A DNA stretch of 64,000 bases from an uncultured Litoreibacter sp. (lineage in GTDB: Bacteria; Pseudomonadota; Alphaproteobacteria; Rhodobacterales; Rhodobacteraceae). The notes under the pieces are model-generated. The model was not told the DNA's origin. It saw nothing but the letters and a program-made list of their open reading frames with translations, and ran no database searches. The position numbers were made by a program, and so were the translations under genes. The stretch is from NCBI GenBank assembly GCA_947494645.1, contig CANLVO010000001.1, forward strand, positions 868,001 through 932,000, written 5' to 3'. This document shows positions 55,476 through 64,000 of the stretch, piece after piece. How positions within the stretch are numbered: the first letter of the stretch is position 1; every line of letters starts with the position of its first letter.

Positions 55476-56454
55476 AAACTTGCCCTCGGGCCAAAGCCAT
55501 GTCCCGCGCCATGCGCAATGCGGCAATGGTTGATGTCGCATCCGCAATCCCGCGCCCGGCAATGTCAAAGGCGGTGCCGTGATCGGGTGAGGTGCGGATG
55601 AAATCCAGCCCCAGCGTCACGTTTACGCCACCGGCAAAATCAATCGTCTTGATCGGGATCAGCGCCTGATCGTGATACATCGCGACCGCCACGTCATAGC
55701 CCGCCCGCGCGGCGGCATGAAACATCGTGTCCGCAGGCCACGGCCCGGTCACGTCCATGCCGGACGCCGCCAGCCCCGCGATGGTCTCGTTGATCCAGGC
55801 CAGCTCTTCGTTGCCCATTGTCCCGCCTTCGCCCGCATGCGGGTTCAGCCCGCAGACCGACAGTCGCGGTGCCGCAATCCCGAAATCCCGGCGCAGCGCG
55901 GTTTGCGTGATCTGCAACACATCGCTCAGCAGAGACGGCGTCAGCACCGAAGGCACATCCGCCAAAGCGATATGGATCGTCGCAGGCACGACACGCAGCT
56001 CGGGGCAGGCCAGCATCATCACGACCCGGTCCTTGCCGTCCAAAGCCGCCAGATATTCGGTATGGCCGGGATAGGCAAAATCCGCGCCGTCTTTCAGCGC
56101 CTTCTTGTGGATCGGCAAGGTGCACAGCGCCGCCGCTTTGCCCGCTTTGACCATCGCGACCCCTTGCGCGATCACCTCAATCACGCCCGCTGCGTTGCGC
56201 GGGTCGGGCGTGCCCGGGGTGGCCGCGCCCTCAAACGGGTGATCAAGCACGGGCAGGGGCCCGTCGGGATCAATCGCCAGATCATCCCCCAGCCGCTGCA
56301 CATCGCCCGGCACATGCCGCGCGTCGCCTAGCAGATAGAACGGCAGGTCGCGACCCAGCACCTCCCAGGCCTTCAGGGCAATCTCAAGCCCCACGCCTGC
56401 AGGTTCGCCGCAGGTCAGGCAGACCGGCGGCAGCGGCCCGGGCGCTGTGGTCAT
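55474..56454 (-). CDS. pdxA: 4-hydroxythreonine-4-phosphate dehydrogenase
   Basis: 326 residues. An NAD-dependent enzyme of pyridoxal-phosphate synthesis. Motifs: CGEPAGVGLEIALKAW at the start, LCTLPIHKKAL, HTEYLA, the metal-binding GLNPHAGEGG and AMYHDQALIPIK. ATG 56454 overlaps the surA stop (ATGA). Confidence 0.96.
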   Translation of the reverse strand: MTTAPGPLPPVCLTCGEPAGVGLEIALKAWEVLGRDLPFYLLGDARHVPGDVQRLGDDLAIDPDGPLPVLDHPFEGAATPGTPDPRNAAGVIEVIAQGVAMVKAGKAAALCTLPIHKKALKDGADFAYPGHTEYLAALDGKDRVVMMLACPELRVVPATIHIALADVPSVLTPSLLSDVLQITQTALRRDFGIAAPRLSVCGLNPHAGEGGTMGNEELAWINETIAGLAASGMDVTGPWPADTMFHAAARAGYDVAVAMYHDQALIPIKTIDFAGGVNVTLGLDFIRTSPDHGTAFDIAGRGIADATSTIAALRMARDMALARGQV

Positions 56455-57716
56455 TGGCTCGGCGAGATGATCGCGTCGGCGCGCAGCTCTTCGAGAAAAC
56501 TGTCCGCATAGGAGGCCAGCCGCTGCGCAAACAGCCGCTGCCGCAGCTCTTCGCGTTCGTCGCGCACAGGCACCGGCTCGCCGTTTTCATCCAGCTCCGG
56601 CTCTGCCAGTTCGGGGGTTTCCAGCGTTCTGCCGCAGAGCATCAGATAAACCATCACTGCGCCGTTTTGCCGGGTCAAAGAGGTCGACACTTCGTTGTCG
56701 TCCAGTTTGGCCAACTCCAGTGCAATATCGCCGGGCACCTGAGCCGCAGGCAGGATCACGCGCTCGAAATTCTCTGCCGGCAGCGATTGCGCGGGCTTAT
56801 ACAGGTCGTCACAGGTGTCATAGTCGTCCTGCAGCGTCTGGGCGCGGTCCCGGGCGCTGGCCGATTGGCCGCCCGGAATAAGGATAGAGACATATTCAAG
56901 CGCCAGTGTGTCCGGCGTCTCGCCCTCGGTTTCTTCGAGGGCACGCAGTTGGAAGATGCCAACGCCGGGCCCAAGGGTGATCGGGTCTGTCACTTCGCCG
57001 GGTTCCAGCACAAGCACCGCGGCCCGCAGGGCAGGGGGCACCTGGCCGATGGGCAGCCAGTCCAGACGCCCGCCCCGGCCCCGTGTGGCCGATGCCGAAT
57101 AGCGACGCGCCGCGGCGGCAAACGCGCTTTCGCCGCGCAGGGTGTCGGACAGCCGCTGGATCAGCGCCTGATTGGCTTCAGCGTTGGGGCCTTGCGCGGG
57201 CACGATGATCTCAGACAGCAGCACCCGGACGCCGCCGCGCTGCAGGCTGTTTTGCGACAGGGCGCGGTCCACTTCGGCGTCGGACACTTGCGAGCGGGGG
57301 CCAAAGCGGCCCTGCACAAAGGTCCGCCATGACAGACCGGCAGACACGAAGTCGCGGAAGGTCTCCACATCGACGCCAGCTTGACCGATGGCCGCGATGA
57401 ACTGCTCGGCGCTCAGGTTCGCGCGCGCGGCAAATTCCGTCATGCCTTCTTGGATCTCTTCGGGCGTTGGGGCCACACCTGCGCGGCGGGCCTCACCGAT
57501 CCGCAACCGGTCCTCGATCAGCCCCTTGCGGGCCTCAACTTGAGGATCACCGGGCGCACGCAACAGCGCCAAAAGGCGCGCGCGCTGGTCAATTTCATAT
57601 TGGGTAATGGCGGCGTCATTTACCGTTATGACCGTCTCGAACGGGCTCTGCGCAGACATTGGCAGCGCCGAGAACACAAACAGAAACAGGGAGGTCAAGA
57701 TACGTGTCAGGGTCAT
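56451..57716 (-). CDS. surA: Periplasmic peptidyl-prolyl isomerase/chaperone SurA
   Basis: 421 residues. Signal peptide (ILTSLFLFVFSALPMSA), an N-terminal chaperone domain (VITVNDAAITQYEIDQRARLL), and one recognisable parvulin-like domain (RRYSASATRGRGGRLDWLP, then AVLVLEPGEVTDPI), with a helical C-terminus. It delivers outer-membrane proteins such as LptD to the BAM complex. ATG 57716 is the residue that opens the signal peptide; the open frame upstream is not part of it. It lies 50 bases after lptD. Confidence 0.93.
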   Translation of the reverse strand: MTLTRILTSLFLFVFSALPMSAQSPFETVITVNDAAITQYEIDQRARLLALLRAPGDPQVEARKGLIEDRLRIGEARRAGVAPTPEEIQEGMTEFAARANLSAEQFIAAIGQAGVDVETFRDFVSAGLSWRTFVQGRFGPRSQVSDAEVDRALSQNSLQRGGVRVLLSEIIVPAQGPNAEANQALIQRLSDTLRGESAFAAAARRYSASATRGRGGRLDWLPIGQVPPALRAAVLVLEPGEVTDPITLGPGVGIFQLRALEETEGETPDTLALEYVSILIPGGQSASARDRAQTLQDDYDTCDDLYKPAQSLPAENFERVILPAAQVPGDIALELAKLDDNEVSTSLTRQNGAVMVYLMLCGRTLETPELAEPELDENGEPVPVRDEREELRQRLFAQRLASYADSFLEELRADAIISPSQ

Positions 57717-57766
57717 GGTTTGCTCGTTGTTCTTATCCGTCGTTCTAATCCGTGGCCGCATCCGGC

Positions 57767-59902
57767 CTATCCGTCACACCTGCGGGCGAAGCTTTTGCCG
57801 CCGGTCCCGTTCGCGCCGAACCCGGCAAGCTGGACCGACAGGTTCACATCCGTTGTTGCCGAGACACTAGTCGAAGACGTGAAGCGGCGCGAGAGGGAAA
57901 GATCGACCCGCGCACATTCGTTCTCGTAACGCGCCCCGAAGCCCGCGCGCGACGTGCGGTCCTCGACAAAGTCGTAGCGCAGGTTCGACGACAGCGTCCA
58001 ATGGGTCGACACCCGGTAGGCGCCATCCACCGCGAATTCAGAGGTATCAATCGGGCGCCCCTCGGTCGGGTCGGCCTCAAGCCAAACAAAGGTCGAGCCC
58101 AGCCGGTAGTCGTCTTGCACCCAGTTCAGCCGCATCTCGTTGCGCGCGAAAGAAAAGTTATCTTCAAACAGCGCCCGGTTTATCACGTCGAAATGCTCCC
58201 CGATTTTCAACTGTGCGGCCACCAGCCAGTCGCTTGAGCTGCCCTGCAACCCGGTCGACGCGCTGAATTGATTGAAATCGCCGTCGCGGAACACCCGGCC
58301 CACGGTCAGGCCCAGCGACCAGCCGTCATGATCTTCGCGGGTATAGGTGACCCCGATATTGGTCCGCCGCCCGGTCTCTTGATCATCCACCCCCGGAAAG
58401 CGCGAGTAGGAGAACAGGTTCGCCTCGTCAAATTCAACCAAGAGGCTGTCTTCGTTGTCGACATCGCGGCCTGTCTCTTTGGCCCAGACCAGCTGCACCA
58501 CCGGCTCCAGCAAATGCGTGGCCCCGGGGGCCTGACGCAGCATGGGCCAGCGCCATTCCACAGAGGCGTAGGGCGTCACTTCCGTTGTATCATTGAAGAC
58601 AGGCCGGTCGTCTTGGCGCACCTGATACCAATCGGCCCGCAGCTCGGTGGCGGCAGCGACGATCATGCCATTGCCCAACACCCAGTCGCGCCGCCAATCC
58701 GCGACCGCCGACAGCCGCGCCACGTCCCGCGCGAGCCCGCTATCGGTGACATCGTCATCCGCGCGGCGATAAAACCCGGCCGCTTCAAACTGCAGCGACG
58801 CGATGCCGCCGACATGGCTGGGCACGAAGCGTCGCTCGTAGATTGCGTCGCCCACAATCGTCGGCAAGGTGCGGTTGTCATCACCCTCCCTGAGCGAGCG
58901 GTAATGGATCAGCCCGGCCCCGATGAATTCGTCCCGCTTTGTCCGGCTCACCCCGATGGCGCTGTCCAGCCGGTCCTTGTCGGAATAGTCATATTGCAGC
59001 AGGTAGCCGTCATCCGAGGTCGCCTCCACGTCAAAGGTCAACGTGAAGTCGCGCGGCAGGGAGAAGCTGCCATCGGCAAACACATATCCCCGCAGATTCT
59101 CGCTTGGCAGAAGGTTGTCATCGGTCACCGCGCCGTTGATCTCAAACTCACCGTAGCTCAGCTTGCGTCGATACCGCGCCTCCAACGTGCGCGACCCACG
59201 GGTGGTCAGCCACGGCGTCAGCGTCAGGTCTGAATGGTCGTTGATGACGTAGAAATACGGCGTCTTGATCCCGATCCCCAAATCGCCACTGGACGCAAAC
59301 TCAGGCAGCAGGAAGCCACTGGCGCGTTCCACAGACGGGTCGGGCAGGCGCAGGTACGGCCAATAGAACACCGGCACGTCGAGGATACGGAAGCTGGCAT
59401 TGTCGAAGTAAAGCTGGCGTTCTTCGGCGTCATGGGTGATCCGCTGCGCCCGGATTTCCCAAAGCGGGGTAGGGTGCTCCTCGCAAATCTGGCAGCTTGA
59501 GGCGACGGATTTGTAGAACTGGGTGTACCGCCCGCCCGTACGCCGCACCTCGTTGGAAGCCAGCTGCAACTGCTCGGAAAACACCACGCGGGCCTGAGAC
59601 AGAATACCCTCGCGCAGGTCCCCCGACAGCTCCGCATAGCTGGCAACAATGGTGACGTCCTGACCGTCGATCAGGTAAAGAGGCCCGTTGACCGTCAGCG
59701 TGTCCGCCGCCCCGTCATAGACAATCGACGAGGCCCGCAGCCGCAGCCCGTCCTGCAACACCTCTACATTGCCCTGCGCCTCCAGCCTTTGGCTCTGCGG
59801 GTCAAAAAACACAGCATCCGCCACCAGCGAGGCAGTTTGCTGAGCCAGGGCCCATGTCGGCGCAAGTCCGAACACAAAGAGCAAAGCGAGGACGCGGATC
59901 AT
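57767..59902 (-). CDS. lptD: LPS-assembly protein LptD
   Basis: 711 residues from ATG 59902, which has GGAGG nine bases upstream and follows the lptG stop by one base; the ATG at 59911 abuts GGAGG directly and is unlikely. Signal peptide (IRVLALLFVFGLAPTWALA), an OstA-type periplasmic domain (FFDPQSQRLEAQGNVEVL), and a C-terminal beta-barrel. There are two cysteines near SCQICEEHP. LptD is the outer-membrane LPS exit pore; SurA, its chaperone, and BamB are also encoded in this window. Confidence 0.94.
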   Translation of the reverse strand: MIRVLALLFVFGLAPTWALAQQTASLVADAVFFDPQSQRLEAQGNVEVLQDGLRLRASSIVYDGAADTLTVNGPLYLIDGQDVTIVASYAELSGDLREGILSQARVVFSEQLQLASNEVRRTGGRYTQFYKSVASSCQICEEHPTPLWEIRAQRITHDAEERQLYFDNASFRILDVPVFYWPYLRLPDPSVERASGFLLPEFASSGDLGIGIKTPYFYVINDHSDLTLTPWLTTRGSRTLEARYRRKLSYGEFEINGAVTDDNLLPSENLRGYVFADGSFSLPRDFTLTFDVEATSDDGYLLQYDYSDKDRLDSAIGVSRTKRDEFIGAGLIHYRSLREGDDNRTLPTIVGDAIYERRFVPSHVGGIASLQFEAAGFYRRADDDVTDSGLARDVARLSAVADWRRDWVLGNGMIVAAATELRADWYQVRQDDRPVFNDTTEVTPYASVEWRWPMLRQAPGATHLLEPVVQLVWAKETGRDVDNEDSLLVEFDEANLFSYSRFPGVDDQETGRRTNIGVTYTREDHDGWSLGLTVGRVFRDGDFNQFSASTGLQGSSSDWLVAAQLKIGEHFDVINRALFEDNFSFARNEMRLNWVQDDYRLGSTFVWLEADPTEGRPIDTSEFAVDGAYRVSTHWTLSSNLRYDFVEDRTSRAGFGARYENECARVDLSLSRRFTSSTSVSATTDVNLSVQLAGFGANGTGGKSFARRCDG

Positions 59903-59903
59903 G

Positions 59904-60998
59904 TCAGCCATCCTCCATATGAAACAGCAGCCCGAGCGACATGAATATCCCCGCCAGCGGCGGCGCCCATGCCGCGACGATCACCGGGATCTGCCCGTTC
60001 TCGCCCAGCACCTGGGCAAAGTTGCGCAAGAAGTAGATCGAGAACCCCATCAAGATGGCCAAAAGCACCATCAATCCGGTGCGGCCAAACCGCGTGTGCC
60101 GCATGGTGAACCCTGCGCCAATCAGCACCATGGCGGCCAACAGAATTGGGTTGGCCAGTTCCATATGCAGCCAGACACGGTGTTGCAGCGCCGAGAACCC
60201 GGCGCGGTCAAGCTGGCGGATAAAGCCGGGAAGCTCCCAGATCGGGATGGCGGAAGGCGAGCCGAAGCTGTCGCGGATCTGGTCGCGGGTCAGGTCTGAC
60301 GCAAGGCTGAACTCTGGGTAGAAATTCGCGCTTTCCTCGGCATTGCTGTCTTGCTCAAAGCTCCACCGCTTGGCCTCAGACAAAGCCCAAGCGCCCGGCC
60401 CCAGCACCGCTTGCGCGGCGGCGATGCGGTAGGTTGGCTCCCCCATCGGGTCAAAGCCGTAAAAGGTCACCCCAAAGAACTGCGTGCCGTCCAGGTTGGA
60501 TCTGTCCGCGCGGATCACCACTTGCCCGTTCTCGCTGGCCTGCCGCAACCAAAGTCCCCGGTCACTGACCGACAAAGTGTTGGTGTTGCCCGCATAGGCC
60601 TGCGAGGCCAGCTCGAACTGTTTCGAGGTCGCGGCCACAATCGGGTTCAGCGCCGCGATGCCCAAAGCGCCAAAGAAAAACGCCGTCATCACTGGCGCGA
60701 AGAGCGACCGGATCGCAGAGCGGCCAGAGGCGCGGGTCACGACCATCTCGGAGGTCCGTGCAAGCCCCAGATACAGCATGATCGTCGCCAGCACCGTCAA
60801 CAGCGGCAGCATCCGGTACATGGTGGCGGGCGCTTTCAGCAATGCCAGCTCTCCGGCCTCCACCAGCCCGACCACGTCATTGTCAAAGCGGCGCATCTGC
60901 TCGACCATGTCGATCAGGTAGACGATCCCGAAAAAGACCCCGAAGACCAGCAGGAAGGCGCGCACAAAGCGCCGGGCGAAATACCAGTCCAGCTTCAT
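59904..60998 (-). CDS. lptG: LPS export ABC permease LptG
   Basis: 364 residues, YjgP/YjgQ family. Six membrane helices flank a periplasmic jelly-roll. Conserved parts: KLDWYFARRFVRAF, LARTSEMVVTRASGRSAI with its coupling-helix Glu, and RHTRFGRTGLMVLLAI. With LptF it forms the LptB2FG complex that pulls LPS from the inner membrane. Its ATG overlaps the lptF stop (ATGA); lptB itself is not in the window. Confidence 0.95.
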   Translation of the reverse strand: MKLDWYFARRFVRAFLLVFGVFFGIVYLIDMVEQMRRFDNDVVGLVEAGELALLKAPATMYRMLPLLTVLATIMLYLGLARTSEMVVTRASGRSAIRSLFAPVMTAFFFGALGIAALNPIVAATSKQFELASQAYAGNTNTLSVSDRGLWLRQASENGQVVIRADRSNLDGTQFFGVTFYGFDPMGEPTYRIAAAQAVLGPGAWALSEAKRWSFEQDSNAEESANFYPEFSLASDLTRDQIRDSFGSPSAIPIWELPGFIRQLDRAGFSALQHRVWLHMELANPILLAAMVLIGAGFTMRHTRFGRTGLMVLLAILMGFSIYFLRNFAQVLGENGQIPVIVAAWAPPLAGIFMSLGLLFHMEDG

Positions 60999-62140
60999 GT
61001 CGCGGCCCCGCTGGGCTCGGGCAAGTCAGGCACATCGCGTCGTCGAAACTTGCGCATCTGTGACACCAATAGCAGGCTGGTCGTGATCAATGCGCCCGCT
61101 GCCGGGGCCAAATAGGCCATCCACCATAGCCGCGCGTCACCCCGCGCGACTTCTTCTGAGGAATTCGCGATCAACTGCACCAGAATGATCATCACCACGG
61201 CCAAAACCACCTGACGCCAGACCCCGAAGCGAGAAAACCCGCCGACCATCAGCGCGGCAAACCCCATCATCGGCACCACAATCGCCAGCAGGGACCGCGC
61301 CACCCTGTCATGTGCCTCGAACAGGAAATCCGGCAAATCTCCCGTGGCCCCGTCCAAATCCTCTTGCGTCGGGTTCAACAGCACCGACGTCGGCAGCTCG
61401 CGCAGGTCGCGGATTCCTGCGCCGCCCTGACGCATCAACGCGCCAATGTCATAGGCGAAGTCTTCAAACTCAATCGTGCTCAGCCGCCCGGTATCGCCGC
61501 GATAGGTTTGCGCCAACCCGTCAAACATCACCAGCCGGGGCCCGGTGTCGCCGCGCACCAGCAAGGCCCGCTCCGCCGTATAGGTCACAATGGCCTCAGG
61601 GTTGCGGGCATCTTCCAGAAACAGCTCCTCCATCTCGCCCCGCGCCGTGATCTCGCGCACATAGACGGTGATCCCGGTGGCAGGATGGATAAACTGACCC
61701 TCTTTCAAAAACCGCGCCGTGATGTCGCGCGAAATCTCAGCGCTGCGCCCCGACAATTCGCTGCGCGCCGCAGGCACCAGCAAATGCGCCAAGACGGCCA
61801 CCAGCACGGCGACGATCACCCCAAAGAAAAACACAGGCCGCGCGATCCGCGCGCTTGAGGCCCCGGCAGTCTGCAGCACCACCATTTCACTGTCAGATGA
61901 CAACCGGTTGGTCACGTAAACCGCCGCCACAAAAGCAGAGATCGGCAGCACCGTCATGATCACGTAAGGCAGCGCCAGAAGCGTGAATTCAAGGAACACA
62001 AGCGCCGTTTGCCCGTCGCCGATCAGCTGATCAAACAGCGAAATCGCGCGGTTGATCCAATAGACCGACACCAGCACAAGAGAGAAAAAGCCGAACAAAA
62101 GCAGCAGCTGCGACAGCATATATCTGTCAAATCGCGCCAA
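60995..62140 (-). CDS. lptF: LPS export ABC permease LptF
   Basis: 381 residues starting with TTG 62140, supported by GGGAG nine bases upstream and by the family start ARFDRYMLSQLLLLFGF. The six-helix layout is like LptG; LSSDSEMVVLQTAGASSARIARP is the coupling region. First gene of the lptFG-lptD-surA-pdxA-rsmA run; it diverges from pepA across a 136-base gap. Confidence 0.94.
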   Translation of the reverse strand: MARFDRYMLSQLLLLFGFFSLVLVSVYWINRAISLFDQLIGDGQTALVFLEFTLLALPYVIMTVLPISAFVAAVYVTNRLSSDSEMVVLQTAGASSARIARPVFFFGVIVAVLVAVLAHLLVPAARSELSGRSAEISRDITARFLKEGQFIHPATGITVYVREITARGEMEELFLEDARNPEAIVTYTAERALLVRGDTGPRLVMFDGLAQTYRGDTGRLSTIEFEDFAYDIGALMRQGGAGIRDLRELPTSVLLNPTQEDLDGATGDLPDFLFEAHDRVARSLLAIVVPMMGFAALMVGGFSRFGVWRQVVLAVVMIILVQLIANSSEEVARGDARLWWMAYLAPAAGALITTSLLLVSQMRKFRRRDVPDLPEPSGAAT

Positions 62141-62276
62141 CCTGCTACTCCCTACCCATTTTTGCGATCAACTTAGCCGAATTTTTCGGGGCTCAAAAGG
62201 GCCTTCTGGCCTTCACGGCGCAGCCACGCTAGCTATAGCGCAACACCACCCATTTGCAGACAGCTCAGAGGTCCCC

Positions 62277-63749
62277 ATGACAACGCCCATCGCCCCCAAT
62301 TTCATCGCCACCGATATCGACCTGATCAAGGAGGCGCAGGGCGTTCTGGCAGTGTTTGTCCCCGAAGCAGGGACGCTGGACGCGACAGCCAAACGGGTCA
62401 ATCGCCTGTCGCGCGGCGCGGTTGCGCGGCTGGTGGAAAGCGATGGTTTCTCCAAGCTCGACGAGGGCAAGGCCATCATGCTGGCCTACCCGGTGAACAT
62501 GGCCGCCGAGGGCGTGATCGTGGTCAAGCTGTCGCGCCGTCCCGATGTCTCCTCCGCCCGCAAAGCGGGGGCGACGCTGGCCAAAATGGCTGCTGGCAAG
62601 GAACTGCACGTGCTCTGCGGCAATCTGCGCCGCGCCGAAGAGGTGGCATTGGGCATCGCGCTGCGCAGCTACGCCTTTAACGACCATTTCACCAAGGAAG
62701 ACCAAGCCCCCGGCGCGGTCCATGTCATGGTCAACGCGCCCGATGACGTCAAAGCCGCAGGTGCCGCGCATGGCGCGATTGCCGACGGTGTCTTCTTCAC
62801 CCGCGATCTAGTCAACGAGCCCGCCAATGTGCTGACCACCACCGAATTTGCCGACCGTCTGGCAGAGCTGTCCGCGTTGGGCCTCAAGGTCAAAGTCATG
62901 GAAGAGGCCGAGCTGGAAAAACTCGGCATGGGCTCGCTGCTTTGCGTCGGCCAAGGCTCCGACAGCCCTTCGAAAGTCGTCGTCATGGAATGGATGGGCG
63001 GCGACAAGGATGACCAACCTTTCGCGCTGGTGGGCAAAGGCGTGGTCTTTGACACAGGCGGCATCTCGCTGAAACCGGCGGGCGGCATGGAAGACATGAC
63101 CATGGATATGGGCGGCGCGGGCGTCGTGGCAGGCGTGATGAAAACGCTCGCCGCCCGCAAGGCCAAGGCCAACGTCGTAGGCCTCGTCGGCCTGGTCGAA
63201 AACATGCCATCCGGCAACGCGGTGCGCCCCGGCGACGTGGTCGCCTCCATGAAGGGCGACACGATCGAGGTCATCAACACCGACGCCGAAGGCCGCTTGG
63301 TTCTGGCCGATGTGCTCTGGTACGCGCAGGAAACCTATAACCCCATCGGCATGATCAACCTCGCCACGCTGACGGGCGCGATCATCATCGGCCTGGGCCA
63401 TGAAAACGCGGGCGTTTTCTCCAACAATGACGCGCTGGCCAATGCCTTCCTGAAAGCCGCAAATGCGGAAGAGGAGGGCGCATGGCGCATGCCCATGGGC
63501 AAAGCCTACGATGACCAGCTAAAGTCCCGCGTCGCCGACATGAAAAACGTCGGCGGGCGCCCCGCAGGCTCCATCACCGCCGCGCAGTTCCTCGAGCGCT
63601 TCGTGAAGCCCGAAACCCCGTGGTGCCACCTCGACATCGCAGGCGTGGCCTCGCTCAAGACCGATAGCAACTTCGCCCCGAAAGGCGCGACAGGCTGGGG
63701 CGTGCGCGCCCTGAACCGGTTGATCGCGGATAATTTCGAAGGCTCCTGA
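62277..63749 (+). CDS. pepA: Leucyl aminopeptidase (M17)
   Basis: 490 residues. Di-zinc enzyme that removes N-terminal residues. Metal and catalytic motifs: VGKGVVFDTGGISLKP, MTMDMGGAGVVAG and the family signature NTDAEGRLVLADVL. In some bacteria PepA also binds DNA, but nothing here indicates that. ATG 62277 has GAGG seven bases upstream. It is followed by holC, the stop and start overlapping by one base (TGATG). Confidence 0.96.
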   Translation: MTTPIAPNFIATDIDLIKEAQGVLAVFVPEAGTLDATAKRVNRLSRGAVARLVESDGFSKLDEGKAIMLAYPVNMAAEGVIVVKLSRRPDVSSARKAGATLAKMAAGKELHVLCGNLRRAEEVALGIALRSYAFNDHFTKEDQAPGAVHVMVNAPDDVKAAGAAHGAIADGVFFTRDLVNEPANVLTTTEFADRLAELSALGLKVKVMEEAELEKLGMGSLLCVGQGSDSPSKVVVMEWMGGDKDDQPFALVGKGVVFDTGGISLKPAGGMEDMTMDMGGAGVVAGVMKTLAARKAKANVVGLVGLVENMPSGNAVRPGDVVASMKGDTIEVINTDAEGRLVLADVLWYAQETYNPIGMINLATLTGAIIIGLGHENAGVFSNNDALANAFLKAANAEEEGAWRMPMGKAYDDQLKSRVADMKNVGGRPAGSITAAQFLERFVKPETPWCHLDIAGVASLKTDSNFAPKGATGWGVRALNRLIADNFEGS

Positions 63750-64000
63750 TGGCGGAGGTCTATTTCTACCACCTCACCCTGCAGCCGCTCGAAAACACTC
63801 TGCCGCAGCTCTTGGGGCTGGCCCGCAAAGCGGGCTGGCGCATTGCCATCCGTGGCACCTCGGCAGAGCGGCTGGACTGGCTCGACGGCAAGCTGTGGGA
63901 AGGCGACGGCTTTCAACCCCATGGCCGGGCAGGCGGGCCGCATGATGCGGACCAGCCGATCTTGCTGACCGAAGGCGCGGCGGGCAACGCGCCCGATTGC
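63749..64000 (+). CDS. holC: DNA polymerase III chi subunit, 5' part only
   Basis: The first 84 codons are present and the gene runs off the window. The start MAEVYFYHLTLQPLENTLPQ, the segment RKAGWRIAIRGTSAERLDWLD and the LWEGDGFQPHG motif match HolC. The chi subunit links the clamp loader to SSB. It overlaps the pepA stop by one base, the usual pepA-holC order. Confidence 0.92.
   Translation, partial: MAEVYFYHLTLQPLENTLPQLLGLARKAGWRIAIRGTSAERLDWLDGKLWEGDGFQPHGRAGGPHDADQPILLTEGAAGNAPDC

Overview
The window looks like chromosomal DNA of a Rhodobacterales (Roseobacter-group) alphaproteobacterium. The base composition is G+C-rich. Heme precursor is made by a C4-type 5-aminolevulinate synthase (hemA). 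Sulfate assimilation uses an APS-type CysH packed with DUF934 and DUF2849 proteins. A DUF4167 protein, an lptFG-lptD-surA-pdxA-rsmA block and a RodZ-like/ispG pair are also typical of this group. I cannot name a species. No rRNA, tRNA, CRISPR array or intact insertion sequence was seen.

Layout. 1-6.97 kb: the end of a pseudouridine synthase, then a long minus-strand run (alr, mlaE, mlaF, an AT-richer orphan gene, a PqiA-like membrane pair, radA, cvpA). 7.2-12.2 kb: an RND efflux permease and its adaptor, with a TetR-style palindrome in front and no regulator gene nearby. 12.4-16.7 kb: yfgM-like, bamB, der and an AhpD-like gene. 16.8-20.9 kb: dnaB, pyrE, pyrC and a small lipoprotein. 20.9-30.3 kb: the main accessory region, a surface-glycan-like cluster. 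It holds a sulfotransferase/hydrolase fusion, a free-standing copy of the hydrolase, a glycosyltransferase-methyltransferase fusion, three DxD-type glycosyltransferases (one carrying a second, degenerate unit) and a small unknown protein. 30.4-36.5 kb: glutaryl-CoA dehydrogenase, then a CoxD/CoxE/DUF1203/XdhC/molybdopterin-binding maturation set without its molybdoenzyme. 36.5-38.3 kb: infC, apparently starting at ATA, and a secreted Ala/Glu-rich repeat protein with a clear terminator.

38.3-44.3 kb: ferredoxin-NADP reductase and the overlapping cysG-DUF2849-cysI-cysH-DUF934 operon, facing an Lrp/AsnC regulator. 44.3-51.9 kb: a DsbA-like protein, an M20 peptidase, a small exported protein, hemA, the RodZ-like gene, ispG, a DUF1499 protein and a small Cys-rich exported protein. 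51.9-64 kb: prfA-prmC, DUF4167 with a hairpin-rich leader, then the minus-strand lptF-lptG-lptD-surA-pdxA-rsmA run for LPS transport, outer-membrane folding, PLP synthesis and ribosome maturation, and finally pepA-holC running off the edge.

The best leads for something undescribed are the 20.9-30.3 kb glycan cluster with its unusual fusions, the 11-residue-repeat secreted protein, the structured DUF4167 leader, the orphan AT-richer gene behind mlaF, and an oriented intergenic repeat found downstream of three genes.
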